DNA of 64,000 bases, taken from contig JXTB01000738.1 of NCBI GenBank assembly GCA_002914805.1, forward strand, positions 1-64,000, given 5' to 3'. The notes beneath the pieces were generated by a model that was not told the origin of the DNA, made no database searches, and saw nothing but the letters and a program-made list of their open reading frames with translations. Shown one piece after another: positions 24,586-36,491 of this stretch; the first letter of the stretch is position 1; each line of letters starts with the position of its first letter. This stretch comes from Parasponia andersonii. Its lineage: Eukaryota > Streptophyta > Magnoliopsida > Rosales > Cannabaceae. The position numbers were made by a program, and so were the translations under genes.

Positions 24586-26777
24586 TGTAAAAACCCAAAT
24601 TTTGGGAGAGTAATTTGGACATTTTACCAATTTTTTGGATAAAATATTGGGGATTAATTTGAAAAAGTTTTGTGCAGAAGGACTAAATTACAATTTTTGG
24701 GGGACTGATTTGAAAGAGATTTGAAATGTTGAGGACTTATATGCAATTTTTGAAATATTGCACAGCCATATAAGACAGGGCCATGTGCCTTGTCCTTTTT
24801 CTCTCTCTCTCTCTCTTCTCTCTCTTCCCCCCCGATCTCTCTCTCTCAGACCTCTCTCTATCGCCGATGCCAGACCGCAGCATAAGGTGTCGCCGCCGTC
24901 GTCCGCCCGCACCACAGACTGGTGAAGCTTCCTTGTGTGACGCAAAAGCCACGCTGTCTGTCCCCAGTTGCCGCCATTGCCTGCAATGCCGGAAAATCTC
25001 CAAAGCCGCCGTTTCGAATTTTTGGCCGCCGGCGACGATTCCAGCCACCATTCGACCTCTAACTGGTTCCGTTGGATTCGTCTCGTCACAAGGATCATCA
25101 AGATATATATATATATCTCAACCCCATTTTGTCCGGATTGAAAGTTGCCATTTTTGGATATTTTGAGTTTAAATCTGACTTTTTGATCCGGTCGTTGGAT
25201 TGTGTTTTTGTTGTCATTTTTGGATTGTACTCGGAAAATGGAGAAATTCGATATATATATTTCCTATGTTTGGTGACCGGCACAGAAATCGAGATCGGAC
25301 GGTCGAGATTTGCCTCGATTTGCCTCAATTTGTGTGCCACCGGCCCAGTGTGGGCCCGAACCTGAATTGGACAAGTTATATGTCTAATCTAACTATTTTG
25401 GGTGCTAGGAATTCAGTGAAGAGGTCCGTTTGTGGAATTGAAGCTCTATTGAGAAGTTGGTTTTTCGCAAGAGGACGATTGAGGGCTTGGAATTAGTTCC
25501 CGATCCTCCGGACGATCATCAACGACACCTTGAGGATTCAATAGTGTGGCATCGCTATTCGAGCGAGGTAGGGATTCAATTACCCCTGTTTTATATCATT
25601 TTCGAATAAAACTTATTTTCTGCAACATATGAGAACAAACGTGATTTTTGGTTTTCTTGAACAATTGTGAAGGGAATTGATTGTATGATGTATACGTATT
25701 GTATTGCTCTGAGAATTTTCTGAGTACAGATTATTTTGGATATATTAAAAATAGGACCGTTATATTGCTCATTTTGCTATAAAACCTAATATATTGATTT
25801 TATTGAAAAACTCGAGCATAATTATTTTCACACTTTAATTCTGTATTGCACGTGTCATATGATCATACATGAGCACTGTGTTAGCACCGTGGGTTTACAG
25901 TGTGGCGTTACGTACCCCACCGTCGGTGAGAGACTGTAAACTCGCGGCGGGTTTTGTTACTTCTTATTATCTCCCCATTTGGCAGGCGTAGGTAATTTGG
26001 TTGCCCCTCCAGTTTTGATAGACGACACATGGGTGTCCCCTCCGGGTATGGACTTAGGTATCAAGCAGGCTGTAAGGCATACTTAGTGCCATCATCCTGG
26101 ATTTCCACAGATGAGAGGATGAGAGCTCATGTGTATGGATTGATTTGTATCATGTGCATATAGATTGAATGGTTTTGATTACACTGTTTTTCTATATATA
26201 TATATATGGGTTTCTGGTTTGGATTATATATATATGTGTATGTTTTGGACTAAACTAACTATGTAGGAATTCTTCATCACTAAAATGTTTTCAACCGGGT
26301 TATTATTTTTCCTATTGGGCATTTTATCCCCCCTACCTTCTTTCTCAGGTGGTGTCTAGTGCAATCTCGATGATCAAGAGGAGTAAGAGATCATCTTGAT
26401 TGCAGCTCATCTCTTGGTAATACTAGAAGCTTGTCATCTTGGTGTTTTTGGGCTTTGTATTAGCATTGAACTAAGATTTACTACTTTATATTTTGTCTGT
26501 GAACCTATGTATACAATTCTGGGATTTGAGTTTCATTATGGATGATGATGTTGCTTGGAATTATATTTGATTTCTCATTTTTAAATAATTATTCGATCTA
26601 TGTTTAATGGTGTATACGAACTGTGGGAGTGGTTCACGGGATAAAATTCTAATTATTTTATTTAAATTGACCGTTTTATAAAAACTAGAACTTTTGATAG
26701 TTTTCAAATAAATCAAGTAATTTCCCACTTTTGTAAAATTTCTTTTCTGCCACTGGCCCGAGTTTTTGGTCGTGACA
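24586..26777 (+). repeat. 5' LTR of chromovirus copy 2
   Basis: It starts TGTAAAAACCC and ends GGTCGTGACA, 2192 bp. It is homologous throughout to 5301-7477. It has a CT-rich stretch near 24798-24865 and an AT microsatellite near 26195-26240. Comparison of 25608-26176 with 31400-31981 shows roughly one difference in ten by eye, indicating an old insertion. Confidence 0.92.
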
Positions 26778-26785
26778 GAAATTTT

Positions 26786-26797
26786 TGGTATCAGAGC
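26786..26797 (+). other. Primer binding site of chromovirus copy 2
   Basis: TGGTATCAGAGC lies 8 nt after the 5' LTR end, identical in sequence and position to that of copy 1. Confidence 0.9.
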
Positions 26798-26911
26798 TTT
26801 GAGTTTACTAGCTCAGACGTATCACCATTAAACTAGATTGAAGTTGATTTTATAACAAGCATTCATCATTATCGCATTAACAGTTTGGCATATTGTTCCA
26901 GACTAATAAGG

Positions 26912-29900
26912 ATGCCTCCTAGAAGAGTTCCGAGGCACTAACTGGGTGCCAAACCTCATCATCTGGATTTCACTCATCTGATCAAGGCAATGCAACAGGT
27001 ATTCGTTTAGATAAGCAATCCAGATTATCAGGCTCCAGCTCCGAGGGAACGATAGTTGGATCAGGCTAATCATCTCCAACAGTTCATGCGTCTCCAACTA
27101 AGGTAGTTTGATAGTAGACCAGAAGCTCTCACAGCAATTGCTTGGTTGTATAAGATGGAGAAGCATTTTCAGGCCCTTGGTACTCTGGTTGAGTTTTGGG
27201 CTGTGTTTGCTATTACCCGTTTGACGGGGAGTACCATTCGTTGGTGGGAGATAGTGGAACAGATGCAATATGTAGTGGGCTTGACTTGGGAAGACTTTGA
27301 ATGGATTTTTAAGGCTCAGTATGCCAATGAGGATCAACAAGATAAAGTTGTGAATCGGTTTGAGACGTTGATTCAAGGTAACAGAACGGTGAATGAGTAC
27401 CTGACAGAGTTCACTAAATTGGCAAGTGTTGCTCTTGGACTTAGTACGAGTGAGAAGTACCGAGTTGCCAAGTTCAGGAGTCATCTGAATCAAAACATTT
27501 TCAACAGGATTGATACTTAGACCTTCCATACTCTTCCTGAGATTGCAGTGGCTACCGAGCAGGCAGAGGCCATCGAAGAAGGATTGGATTCCAGGAGGAA
27601 CCAACGGAGAGGTAATGACAAGAAAGCCACCAGAAGGAACTAGGGGCAGTGGTCAGCCCAGGATACTCCGAACAGTGGGAGCTCGAACAGTAGTGGTTCT
27701 TCAGGGGGTGGCAGAAGTAGTCCGTATAGAGGATGTTTTGTTTGTGGCCAGCAGAGTCATCGGAAGAAGGAGTGTCCCAACAGTCTGCAGAAATCTCCTC
27801 TTTCTCAGGAGGGACCGCAGAGGAGCCGGTCCAGATCTGTTTCTTATCAGAACACTCAAGCGAGGCCGCAACAGTCATAGGGTGCTTCGCAAGCTTTTAC
27901 TTCCATTCAGCCTTATCAGCATTAGTACCGCCCTCAGGGTTTTACTCAAAACTTTTAGACTCCTCAAGCCTTAGGGAGTCAGGGTGGGCACGGATATGGC
28001 AATAGTGGATCGTACTAGCCGTCCTGGTCAGGAGAGAGGCAACAAGGGGAAAGAGAAAGTGACTAGCCAAGCATATGATTTTACTGGGGCAGACGACACT
28101 TAGGAAAGCACCGGTCGAGGTGTTGTTGACGGTATGATCCTTCTTTCACACACTTAGGCACATATTTTGTTTGATACTAGCGCATCCCATTCATTCATAT
28201 CCTTATTGTTTGCTCAACTGTTGGGGTTAAAATTTTCTGATTTGGATTATGTATTGACATTGGGTACACCTTTGGGAGGAGTAGCCGATATGTCTAGTGT
28301 GTGTAAGTCTTGTCGGGTTGTGGTTGGTGATAGGAAGTTGCTTATTGATTTGATTGTGTTGCCGATGGGACAGTACGACGTAATACTCGGTATGGATTGG
28401 TTGTCGAAATATCGAGCGGTTGTGGACTATCGTACGAAGTAGGTGACTCTTTTTCCTAGTGATGGATATCCTATTATCTATCAGGCTGAGATGAGTCCAT
28501 TAAAGCCTAGTCCTGTTCTGAAAGCGTGCTTGGGTGGGAGAAAGAAACTCGAGTGTTATGGAAACTTGTTTGCCATGAATAGCGAGGTAAGGAAAGACGA
28601 TCAAGACGAGTGGATTCCGGTGGTATGTGAGTATTCGGAGGTGTTTCCTGAAGATTTACTGGGTTACCACCAGATAGGGAGATCGAGTTCTGTATTGAAC
28701 TAGTTCCTAGAGTTCAGCCAGTTTCTATTCCAGTCTATCGCATGACGCCTTCTAAGATGGAAGAATTGAGAGAACAATTGGACAATCTACTTTCCAAGGG
28801 CTTTATTCACAGTAGCACTTCTCCTTAGGGTGCTCCTATTTTGCTTACGAAGAAAGCTGATGGTTCGTTGAGACTTTGTGTGGATTACTGGAATTAAATT
28901 AGTTGACAGTGAAGAACAAGTATCCTTTGCCAAGGATAGATGAGTTGTTTGATCAACTCGATGGTTCAAGGTTCTTCTCTAAGATCGATTTGAGATCCGG
29001 TTATCATCAGTTGAAGATAAGAGAGGATGATATACCGAAGACAGTATTCAGAATCCAATATGGTCACTTTAAGTTTCTGGTGATGCCATTTGCTTTGACG
29101 AATGCTCCCGCAGCATTTATGGATCTCATGAATCGAATTTTCAGGCCGTTTTTAGATCGTTTTGTGGTTGTGTTTATTGATGACATCCTAGTGTATTCTA
29201 AGACTCGAGAAGAGCATGCCGAACATCTGGGAATAGTACTCAAGTCCCTGAGAGATTATCAGTTGTATGCCAAGAAATCGAAGTGTAACTTTTGGATGTT
29301 AGAAGTGAAGTTCTTAGGCCATATGATTTCTCACGGAGGTATTTCAGTCGATCTCGCTAAGATCAAAGCTGTCTTAAAGTGGGAAAGACTGAGAAATGTG
29401 ACGAAGGTACATAGTTTCCTTGGATTGGCTGGCTACTACCGCCGTTTTGTGAAAGATTTCTCGAGAAGTGCTTTGCCTTTAACGAAGTTGACCAGGAAGA
29501 ACATCAAGTTTGTTTGGGATCACAAAACTGAAGAAGCTTTGTCAAGTTAAGCAGAGTTTGACCACTGTAGCAGTTCTTAATGTTCATGATAGTAACGAGC
29601 CTTATGTGGTGTATACCGATGCTTTAAAGATAGGTTTGGGATATATCTTGATGCAGAATGGTCGAGTTATGGCTTATACTTCTCATCAGTTGAAGCCACA
29701 TGAGAGGAACTATCCCACCCAAGATCTGGAACTTGCAGCAGCGATCTTTGCCTAAAAAGATTTGGCGATGTTACTTGTATAGTATGAAGTTCGACATATT
29801 CTCCTATCATAAGAGTTTGAAGTATCTCTTTACTCAGAAGGATCTGAACTTGAGACAACGAATATGGGTTGAGTATATGGAGGATTATGACTTCAACCTA

Positions 29901-31399
29901 CAGTATCATCCTGGTAAGGCTAATGTTGTAGCTGATGCACTGAGTAGAAAGTCTCATGGTGCACTAGCTGCAATAGTGTTTGAAGATTGGAGGAACTCAG
30001 TTGCGATTGGTGACTACAACTTGCAGTACTTTGAGAATGAAGGGGTTGCTTGCTTGAGCAACATTGTGATTTCACCATCTCTTCTCAAGACTGTCCAGTG
30101 AAGTCAGTTGCAAGACAGGGAGTTGAGGACAATCTGGAACCGGCTTCAGAATGGTGAACAGTTAGATGGTTGGAGCACTAATAAAGAAAGGTTTTTGCTT
30201 TTCAATGGGAAGTTGGTTGTAGCTGATGACCCTAATCTTCGAGAAACTATCCTAACAGAGGCTCACAAATCAAGGTTCGAAGTACATCCGGGTAGTACCA
30301 AGATGTACCAAGACTTGAAGCAACAGTATTGGTGAAAAGGTATGAAGAAGAAGGTAGCTACCTTTGTGGCTAAGTGTTTTGACTTGTCAGCAAGTCAAGG
30401 CTGAACACCAGAAGCCAGCTGGATTACTTCAGCCATTGCCAATTCCCAAATGGAAGTGGGACAAGATCACGATGGACTTCATGACCCGTTTGCCAAAGAC
30501 CTTGAGGAAGAATGATGCAGTTTGGGTGGTAGTTGATCGGTCGACGAAGAGTAGTCACTTTATACTGATCCGGATAGACTACTCACTTACTAAGCTCAGT
30601 AGACTGTATATGGAGAACATCATACACTTGCATAGTGTGCCTTCAGGCATAGTTTCCAAGAGAGATCCAAGGTTCACTTCTAAGTTTTGGAGAGCCTTGC
30701 AAAAAGCATTGGGTACGCAATTAGATATCAGTACGGCTCACCATCCTGAGTCAGATGGTCAGTCTGAAAGGACCATTTAGATTCTTGAGGACATGCTACA
30801 TTGTTGCATATTGGATTTTGGTGGGAATTGGGATGATCATCTTCTTTTGGTGGAATTTGCTTACAATAACAGTTACCAAACCAGTGTGGGTGTGGCTCCA
30901 TATGAGGTATTATATGGAAGGCCGTGTAGATTACCTTTGTGTTGGGTAGAAACTGAAGAGCGTGTTACTCTTGGACCTGAGTTGATTGAAGAGACTACTG
31001 AGAAGATCAAAGGTATCCAAGAGAGACTCAAGGAGATTCAAAGTTGTCAGAAGAGTTATGCTGACCCGAAGAGACGTGAGATAGAGTTCGATACTGGTGA
31101 CTCCGTATTCTTTAAAGTGACTCCAAGGCGAAGTGTTACAAGATTTGGGGTTAAGGGTAAGTTTGCTCCAAGGTATATTGGTCCCTTTGAGGTCACTAAG
31201 AGAATTGAACCAATGGTGTATCGCTTAAACCTGCCTGCATAGTTGGGTCATGTGCATAATGTGTTTCACGTGTCGATGTTAAAGAAGTACATGCCAGACC
31301 CATCTCATGTTGTTCAGTACGTGCATATACCGATCCAAGAAGATGTGTTCTATGAAGAGCAACATGTTCGTTTGTTGGCTAGAGAGTTGAAGGTGCTTC
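26912..31399 (+). pseudogene. gag-pol polyprotein remnant of chromovirus copy 2
   Basis: Gag starts at ATG 26912 (MPPRRV). The gag core is open from 27146 to 27520, with a zinc knuckle CFVCGQQSHRKKEC at about 27736-27777. Protease near 28166 has lost the usual DTG (GAT-ACT-AGC). RT is open from 28903 to 29550 with D-D at 29179-29184. RNase H follows at about 29560-29960. Integrase pieces at 30364-30780 and 30793-31242 include DISTAHHPESDGQSERT. The tail is cut at 31399 by a deletion. Frameshifts (such as 29545-29560 and 30378) and stops disable it. It is better preserved than copy 1. Confidence 0.9.
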
Positions 31400-31981
31400 A
31401 AATAAAACTTATTTTCTACAACATATGAGAACAAATGTGATTTTTGGTTTTCTTGAACATCTGTGATGGGAATTGATTATATGATGTATACGTATTGTAT
31501 TGCTCTGGGAATTTTCTGAGTGCAGATTATTTTTGGTATATTAAAAATAGGGTCATTATGTTGCCTGTTTTTTTATAAAACCTAATATGTTGATTTTATT
31601 GAAAAATCCGAGCATAATTATTTTCACACTTCAGTTCTGTATTGCACGTGTCATAGGATCATACATAAGCACTGTGTTAGCAATGTGGGTTTACAATGTG
31701 GCGCTGCATGCCCCACTGTCGGTGAAAGTCCGTAAACTCACGCGGGGTTTTGTTACTTCTGATTACCTCCCCATTTGGCATGTGTAGACAATTCGGTTGC
31801 CCTTCTAGGTTTGGTTGGCGACACATGGGTGTCCCTTCCGGGTATGGGCTTAGGTATCAGGCAGGCTATTAGGCATACTTAGTGCCATCATCCTGGGTTT
31901 CCACAGATGAGAGGATGAGAGCTCATGTATATGGATTGATTTGTGTCATGTGCATATAGATTGAATGGTTTTGATTACACT
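31400..31981 (+). repeat. Truncated 3' LTR fragment of chromovirus copy 2
   Basis: It corresponds to 25608-26176 of the 5' LTR. It begins AAATAAAACTT directly after pol sequence and ends at the N gap just before the LTR's AT microsatellite. Confidence 0.9.
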
Positions 31982-32295
31982 NNNNNNNNNNNNNNNNNNN
32001 NNNNNNNNNNNNNNNNNNNNNNNNNNNNNNNNNNNNNNNNNNNNNNNNNNNNNNNNNNNNNNNNNNNNNNNNNNNNNNNNNNNNNNNNNNNNNNNNNNNN
32101 NNNNNNNNNNNNNNNNNNNNNNNNNNNNNNNNNNNNNNNNNNNNNNNNNNNNNNNNNNNNNNNNNNNNNNNNNNNNNNNNNNNNNNNNNNNNNNNNNNNN
32201 NNNNNNNNNNNNNNNNNNNNNNNNNNNNNNNNNNNNNNNNNNNNNNNNNNNNNNNNNNNNNNNNNNNNNNNNNNNNNNNNNNNNNNNNNNNNNNN
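31982..32295. other. Sequence gap (N)
   Basis: There are 314 N. The missing 3' LTR remainder alone should be about 600 bp, and the rest of LTR D should follow, so the N length does not represent the true gap. Confidence 0.99.
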
Positions 32296-34279
32296 TTTGT
32301 AATATGCTTGTAATTCCAATCCTCTTCATTAGTTGGTTCATATTTTGTATCATTTTTCCTTTCCTGAGTCAAATTTATTTAGCCAATATTAGTATATTTA
32401 CTAAGCATATGTATGAGGATGATTTTTATATTAAACTAAGTACTTAAAAAGAGAGATGATTGTATATGAATTATTTGAACAATGGGCCTAGGATTTTAAA
32501 TTGAACTCATTCATTAAATTTCATGAATTGATAAAAGTTTCTAAATATGTTAATTAGGATTTTCTCTAATCTTAAAATGAAGAACTTCTTGGAAATTTAA
32601 AACTAGTGGATAAGAACAAGATTCTCAAATTTGTCAAATCTTGAAATTTACTTACTTTAGAATACTAAAACTTAAATTTCAAGTACTTGATTTCTATGAA
32701 AGTTTGGAAATTGTTGTTTATCACTATTTTCACTTAAATTTTTTTTATTTCGAAGTCACTACACTCTAACAATTTTATTAAAAATGATTTTGAAAGACAC
32801 TTTAAACATATAGAGATTTTATAAAGTATTTTGAAAAATAATAGAGTGTGTCATAATTAAAATTTTAGATTCTAGGTAGATAGACAATATATATTTTTAT
32901 ATATTTTCTTTTTATGTAAGCCTTACTCAACTTGTAACTTATTTAACTCTAAGAATTTTAAAAATTTTAATGAAAATGTCATGTATTACTATGTGCCACC
33001 GAAGGCCCTTCAAGACTCAAGTATTCAAAATCAATTTATATCCATTTGATGTTCAAATGAGATGTCATCTCAAGTCTCCAATATTAGGAATTATCAACGC
33101 TTAGGATACCAAATTAAATCAATCACACCAATACTCAATTATCCAATTGAGACAACAAAATAAGATAAATTTAACTTGATTTAACTAATGAAAAATCATT
33201 CATTACTCAAGGATTTAACAATTCAATGTCCACTAACATCATATATGCATTAAATAAATAAGTCACTTATATAATTGAAAGCTTGGAAGCATACATATGT
33301 CTAATTAATAAGACACATCAGACCTAGTAATAGGTGTTAAAAAATTTTTAAACTAGGATTTAAATTCTATTATGTTTTTTATTTCACAAAAGATTCCAAA
33401 CCGAATTTTAATACCAAGTTTTACTTAATAAAATTTATGCAATCAAGATATTATATATTAACATCTCAAATACGCACATAAATTTTCCAAAAATTTGTAC
33501 TTATACTGCATTAATTCTTACCAAAAGTTTTCTAAGAGATCAAACTTTTTTCTCAAATTATCGCATAAATATTTCCATAACCATATGAAAGTTCATTTCA
33601 ACTTATAAGTTAAGCACCAAAAATATTAACCACATTCAAATCTTAAAAAGAATCTCAAATGAAATTAAATCATTTATTCTACCAATGCACAATTAATGTC
33701 ATGCCCATCTTGATGGAATTATACCACACTCAATATATTATACCCATTTATCAATTTACAAGTAATATATCATGCAAAAAGTACAATCAATTTAATCATT
33801 CTTAACATAAGCACTATCATCATTTACTCGAACTGAGTAATTAAAAGTATACCAAAATCAAAGAATTAATATCACAATCCTATACATACAAACAAAGTCA
33901 ATCCACAACAATCGAAATATGAGACACTGAATTATTATTTCAGAACCTACGAGGTTCATATAGCTTATCAACATAATGAACATAAGAGTACAAGAATTAA
34001 TGTCCATTCGAATCTGAGAATTTTGATAGGAATAAAATTTACTAGTCCTGTGTCAATCCCAACACTTCTGAGACTAAAATTTCTAGGATATAACTATCCT
34101 AAAGATACTAGAGCTTCACTCTAGGGTGATGAACAAAAGATTCAAGATGAATCAAAGTAAAGACAACATATTTAGCCAATTCCTAAGTGATGTATGAGGT
34201 ATTTGTCAAACACTTTCTAAAATCTTTTTTAATTAACAAAATCTCATAGGTAAGATCTTAAATGGATCTGAAGCCTGCA
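32296..34279 (-). other. Non-coding interior of the 17.5-kb element, right part
   Basis: Very AT-rich sequence between the gap and the minus-strand PBS. In the element's sense this is just downstream of the 5' LTR, where gag would normally start. No gag or other coding motif is visible. Confidence 0.55.
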
Positions 34280-34291
34280 GCTCTGATACCA
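34280..34291 (-). other. Primer binding site of the 17.5-kb element
   Basis: The minus strand reads TGGTATCAGAGC, adjacent to the inner end of the right LTR (34296). It fixes the element's orientation. Confidence 0.9.
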
Positions 34292-34295
34292 TTTC

Positions 34296-36491
34296 TCTCA
34301 CGACCAAAAATCCAAAGTCGTGACTTTTAGTAATTTTAAATAAAAATCTTATAAAATATTAATTTTACAGAATATAAGAGAAATCAAGTAATAGATAATT
34401 TCGTTTTAATCCTCAAATCATTATAAATTCCTTATTCATTAAAACACTTACTAGTTTTAAATTCATAAGAGAAATATTCATCAAAATTTAAGAAAATTTG
34501 CAGCTATCTTTATTAGATCATGTTGAGAAATCATAAACATTGATAAATTGAGTTTAACTGAAATATTTAGTTCAATGTCTAAAATGTGTTACATAAAATC
34601 CCTTATTGTTTTAAATACTCAATTTAACAACAAAATCATTCTCATATATCCAATTACTAATCTTGGTTAAATAACTGGACAAAGAAAAAAGGATAACAAT
34701 GTACAAACACCTACTAGAGATTTAAAGTAGAACTATCTGTACAAGTTATGCAGCTCATCTGACCACCGGAATTACTATCTTAATTAGACATATACCTGAA
34801 AGTGGGAGAAGTAGGGGGGTGAGTATTCATATGCTTGGTAGAAATTCATTTACCTTTTTAAATAGATATAATTTTACCAAACTTGCATAGTTAATATATT
34901 TTCCAAATTGCATTTATAAACCATGTTTATAAAATAATTAGTATCCAGATTAATCATATATTCAAAATCAAAAATCAAATCCACATAGTTGTACTTATCA
35001 TAAATCAACCATGTATATGAGTGAGCTCTCATCTTCCCATCACGGCCGTGTAATACCTCTGTAGCAGAAGTACCCAGCATCCTGATATTACCCGTAGGTA
35101 TGTCAGCCAAAAACCTACGCAGTGGCCTAGGTCTTTCACCTAGCACTGCAACAACTCGCCAGCGATCTAAACCACTATGATGCAATAATAGAACTCAAGT
35201 GTGTGATTTTTTGGTATGTACAACATGTAACAATTTATAATAACCATGCATCCATGAATCTAATTATGTTTTAAAATTTAACTTAGCATTATTATGGGAT
35301 TTATTGTAATATGGGAAGCATGCCACTATTTTACCCCCATATTCACAATACAAAATATGTAAAGTAATCAGCACAGTCAAATCCCAGTATAATCCAATAA
35401 TTTTAAAGAATTTGTCAAACCATTGTGAAACCATAATTTTTCATAAATAAGTTTTAATATAATTATAGATCAAACAGAAATAAAATCAGGTAATTCAACC
35501 CTTATCTCAATATGGTAATAATACCAAGTCAATGATACTCGAAGAAACTCCTGTTAGTTACTCCGGTATTTGAAAGGTAGTTTCAGGATTCTAGTAAGTC
35601 CACTTCAAAAAGTGACATTAGAAAATATTATTATTATATAATTATTTTAGAAAATATCACTTTCGAAAATAATTTGAAAAAGTATCAACTTCATTGATTA
35701 ATTGTTAAAATGTCATTTTTCTAATAATATTATGGAAAAGGATAGTTTTCTAAATCAGCCTAGGCCCAAATCTGAATAGTTACAGATTCTAGTCCAACTT
35801 TGTTCTAAATTATAAAAATACCACATTTTTCTCTTTAAAAATTACCATACTATCGGATACTGTTTTTACTTTTATCAACCGTAATTACTCATGATTCTTA
35901 ACCCTTTTCATCTCAAATATTTACCTCAGGTAAAATAATTATCTAACAAAAAATTTACGAAATATCATTTTTTACATAATTGGTAAAAACGGTAAAAGTG
36001 GTAAAAACTTATCGAAGATGAATTTTGATGTACAATTACTTGGAAAAGGTCAGTGACGACGAGATGAATCTAACGGTACCAAAAGTGAGTCAAACGGAGG
36101 TTCAGTGAAGCTCTGGTAGCTGAAAAACCTCACGGTAGCCAGAAATTTCAAGAAAGTCGATCTCCATTTTCTGACGACGAAATCCAGCAGGACCTGGTGG
36201 CATGGCTTCATCAAAGGGAGGTGGTAATGGCAAGTTAGCGCGTCGGCTTATCGGAGGCGCGATGGCACAACGGCAAGGCTTGAACTAAAACCGGCATTTT
36301 TGGTGGATTTTAAGGATCTTGTGTGAAAAAGAAGGGAAAATAGAAGTCCTTTTAAGCAATTAATGGGAACTGTAATACCTGATTATTAAATTCAGATATT
36401 TTGCTTATTTTATTCTATAAATTTGAAATTACAAAAATTCTATTGCTTTAAAAAAAGTCTCTTTCGCCCTTTACTTTAACTGGATTTTACA
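34296..36491 (-). repeat. Right LTR (5' LTR in element sense) of the 17.5-kb element
   Basis: It is 2196 bp, from TGTAAAATCCAGTTAAAG at 36491 (minus) to 34296, where the terminal CA reads GA through a point change. It carries about 460 bp near 35864-36330, including GC-richer sequence at 36040-36290, that the left LTR lacks. It lacks about 330 bp present in the left LTR. Confidence 0.88.

Larger units (their letters stand above)
24586..31981 (+). mobile_element. Ty3/gypsy chromovirus copy 2, with internal/3' deletion and gap
   Basis: 5' LTR (24586-26777), PBS (26786-26797), gag-pol remnant (26912-31399), then an abrupt jump into the middle of the 3' LTR (31400-31981), which runs into the N gap. 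The deletion removes the end of the chromodomain, the polypurine tract and roughly the first 1 kb of the 3' LTR. The left flank is CTTAC (24581-24585); the matching right copy is not visible. It interrupts LTR D. Confidence 0.9.
19034..36491 (-). mobile_element. 17.5-kb minus-strand LTR retrotransposon (LARD-like), containing nested insertions
   Basis: Two LTRs (19034-21120 and 34296-36491) share direct homology. Target duplications ATTTC lie at 19029-19033 and 36492-36496. A minus-strand PBS (34280-34291) is next to the right LTR and a minus-strand polypurine tract (21121-21133) next to the left LTR. LTRs start TGTAAAATCC and end TCGTGACA, as in the chromovirus family. The interior not explained by nested insertions (about 21134-22806 and 32296-34279) shows no gag or pol motif, so it looks like a large non-coding derivative (LARD) or a very eroded chromovirus. 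It is inserted in LINE RT sequence. Confidence 0.88.
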
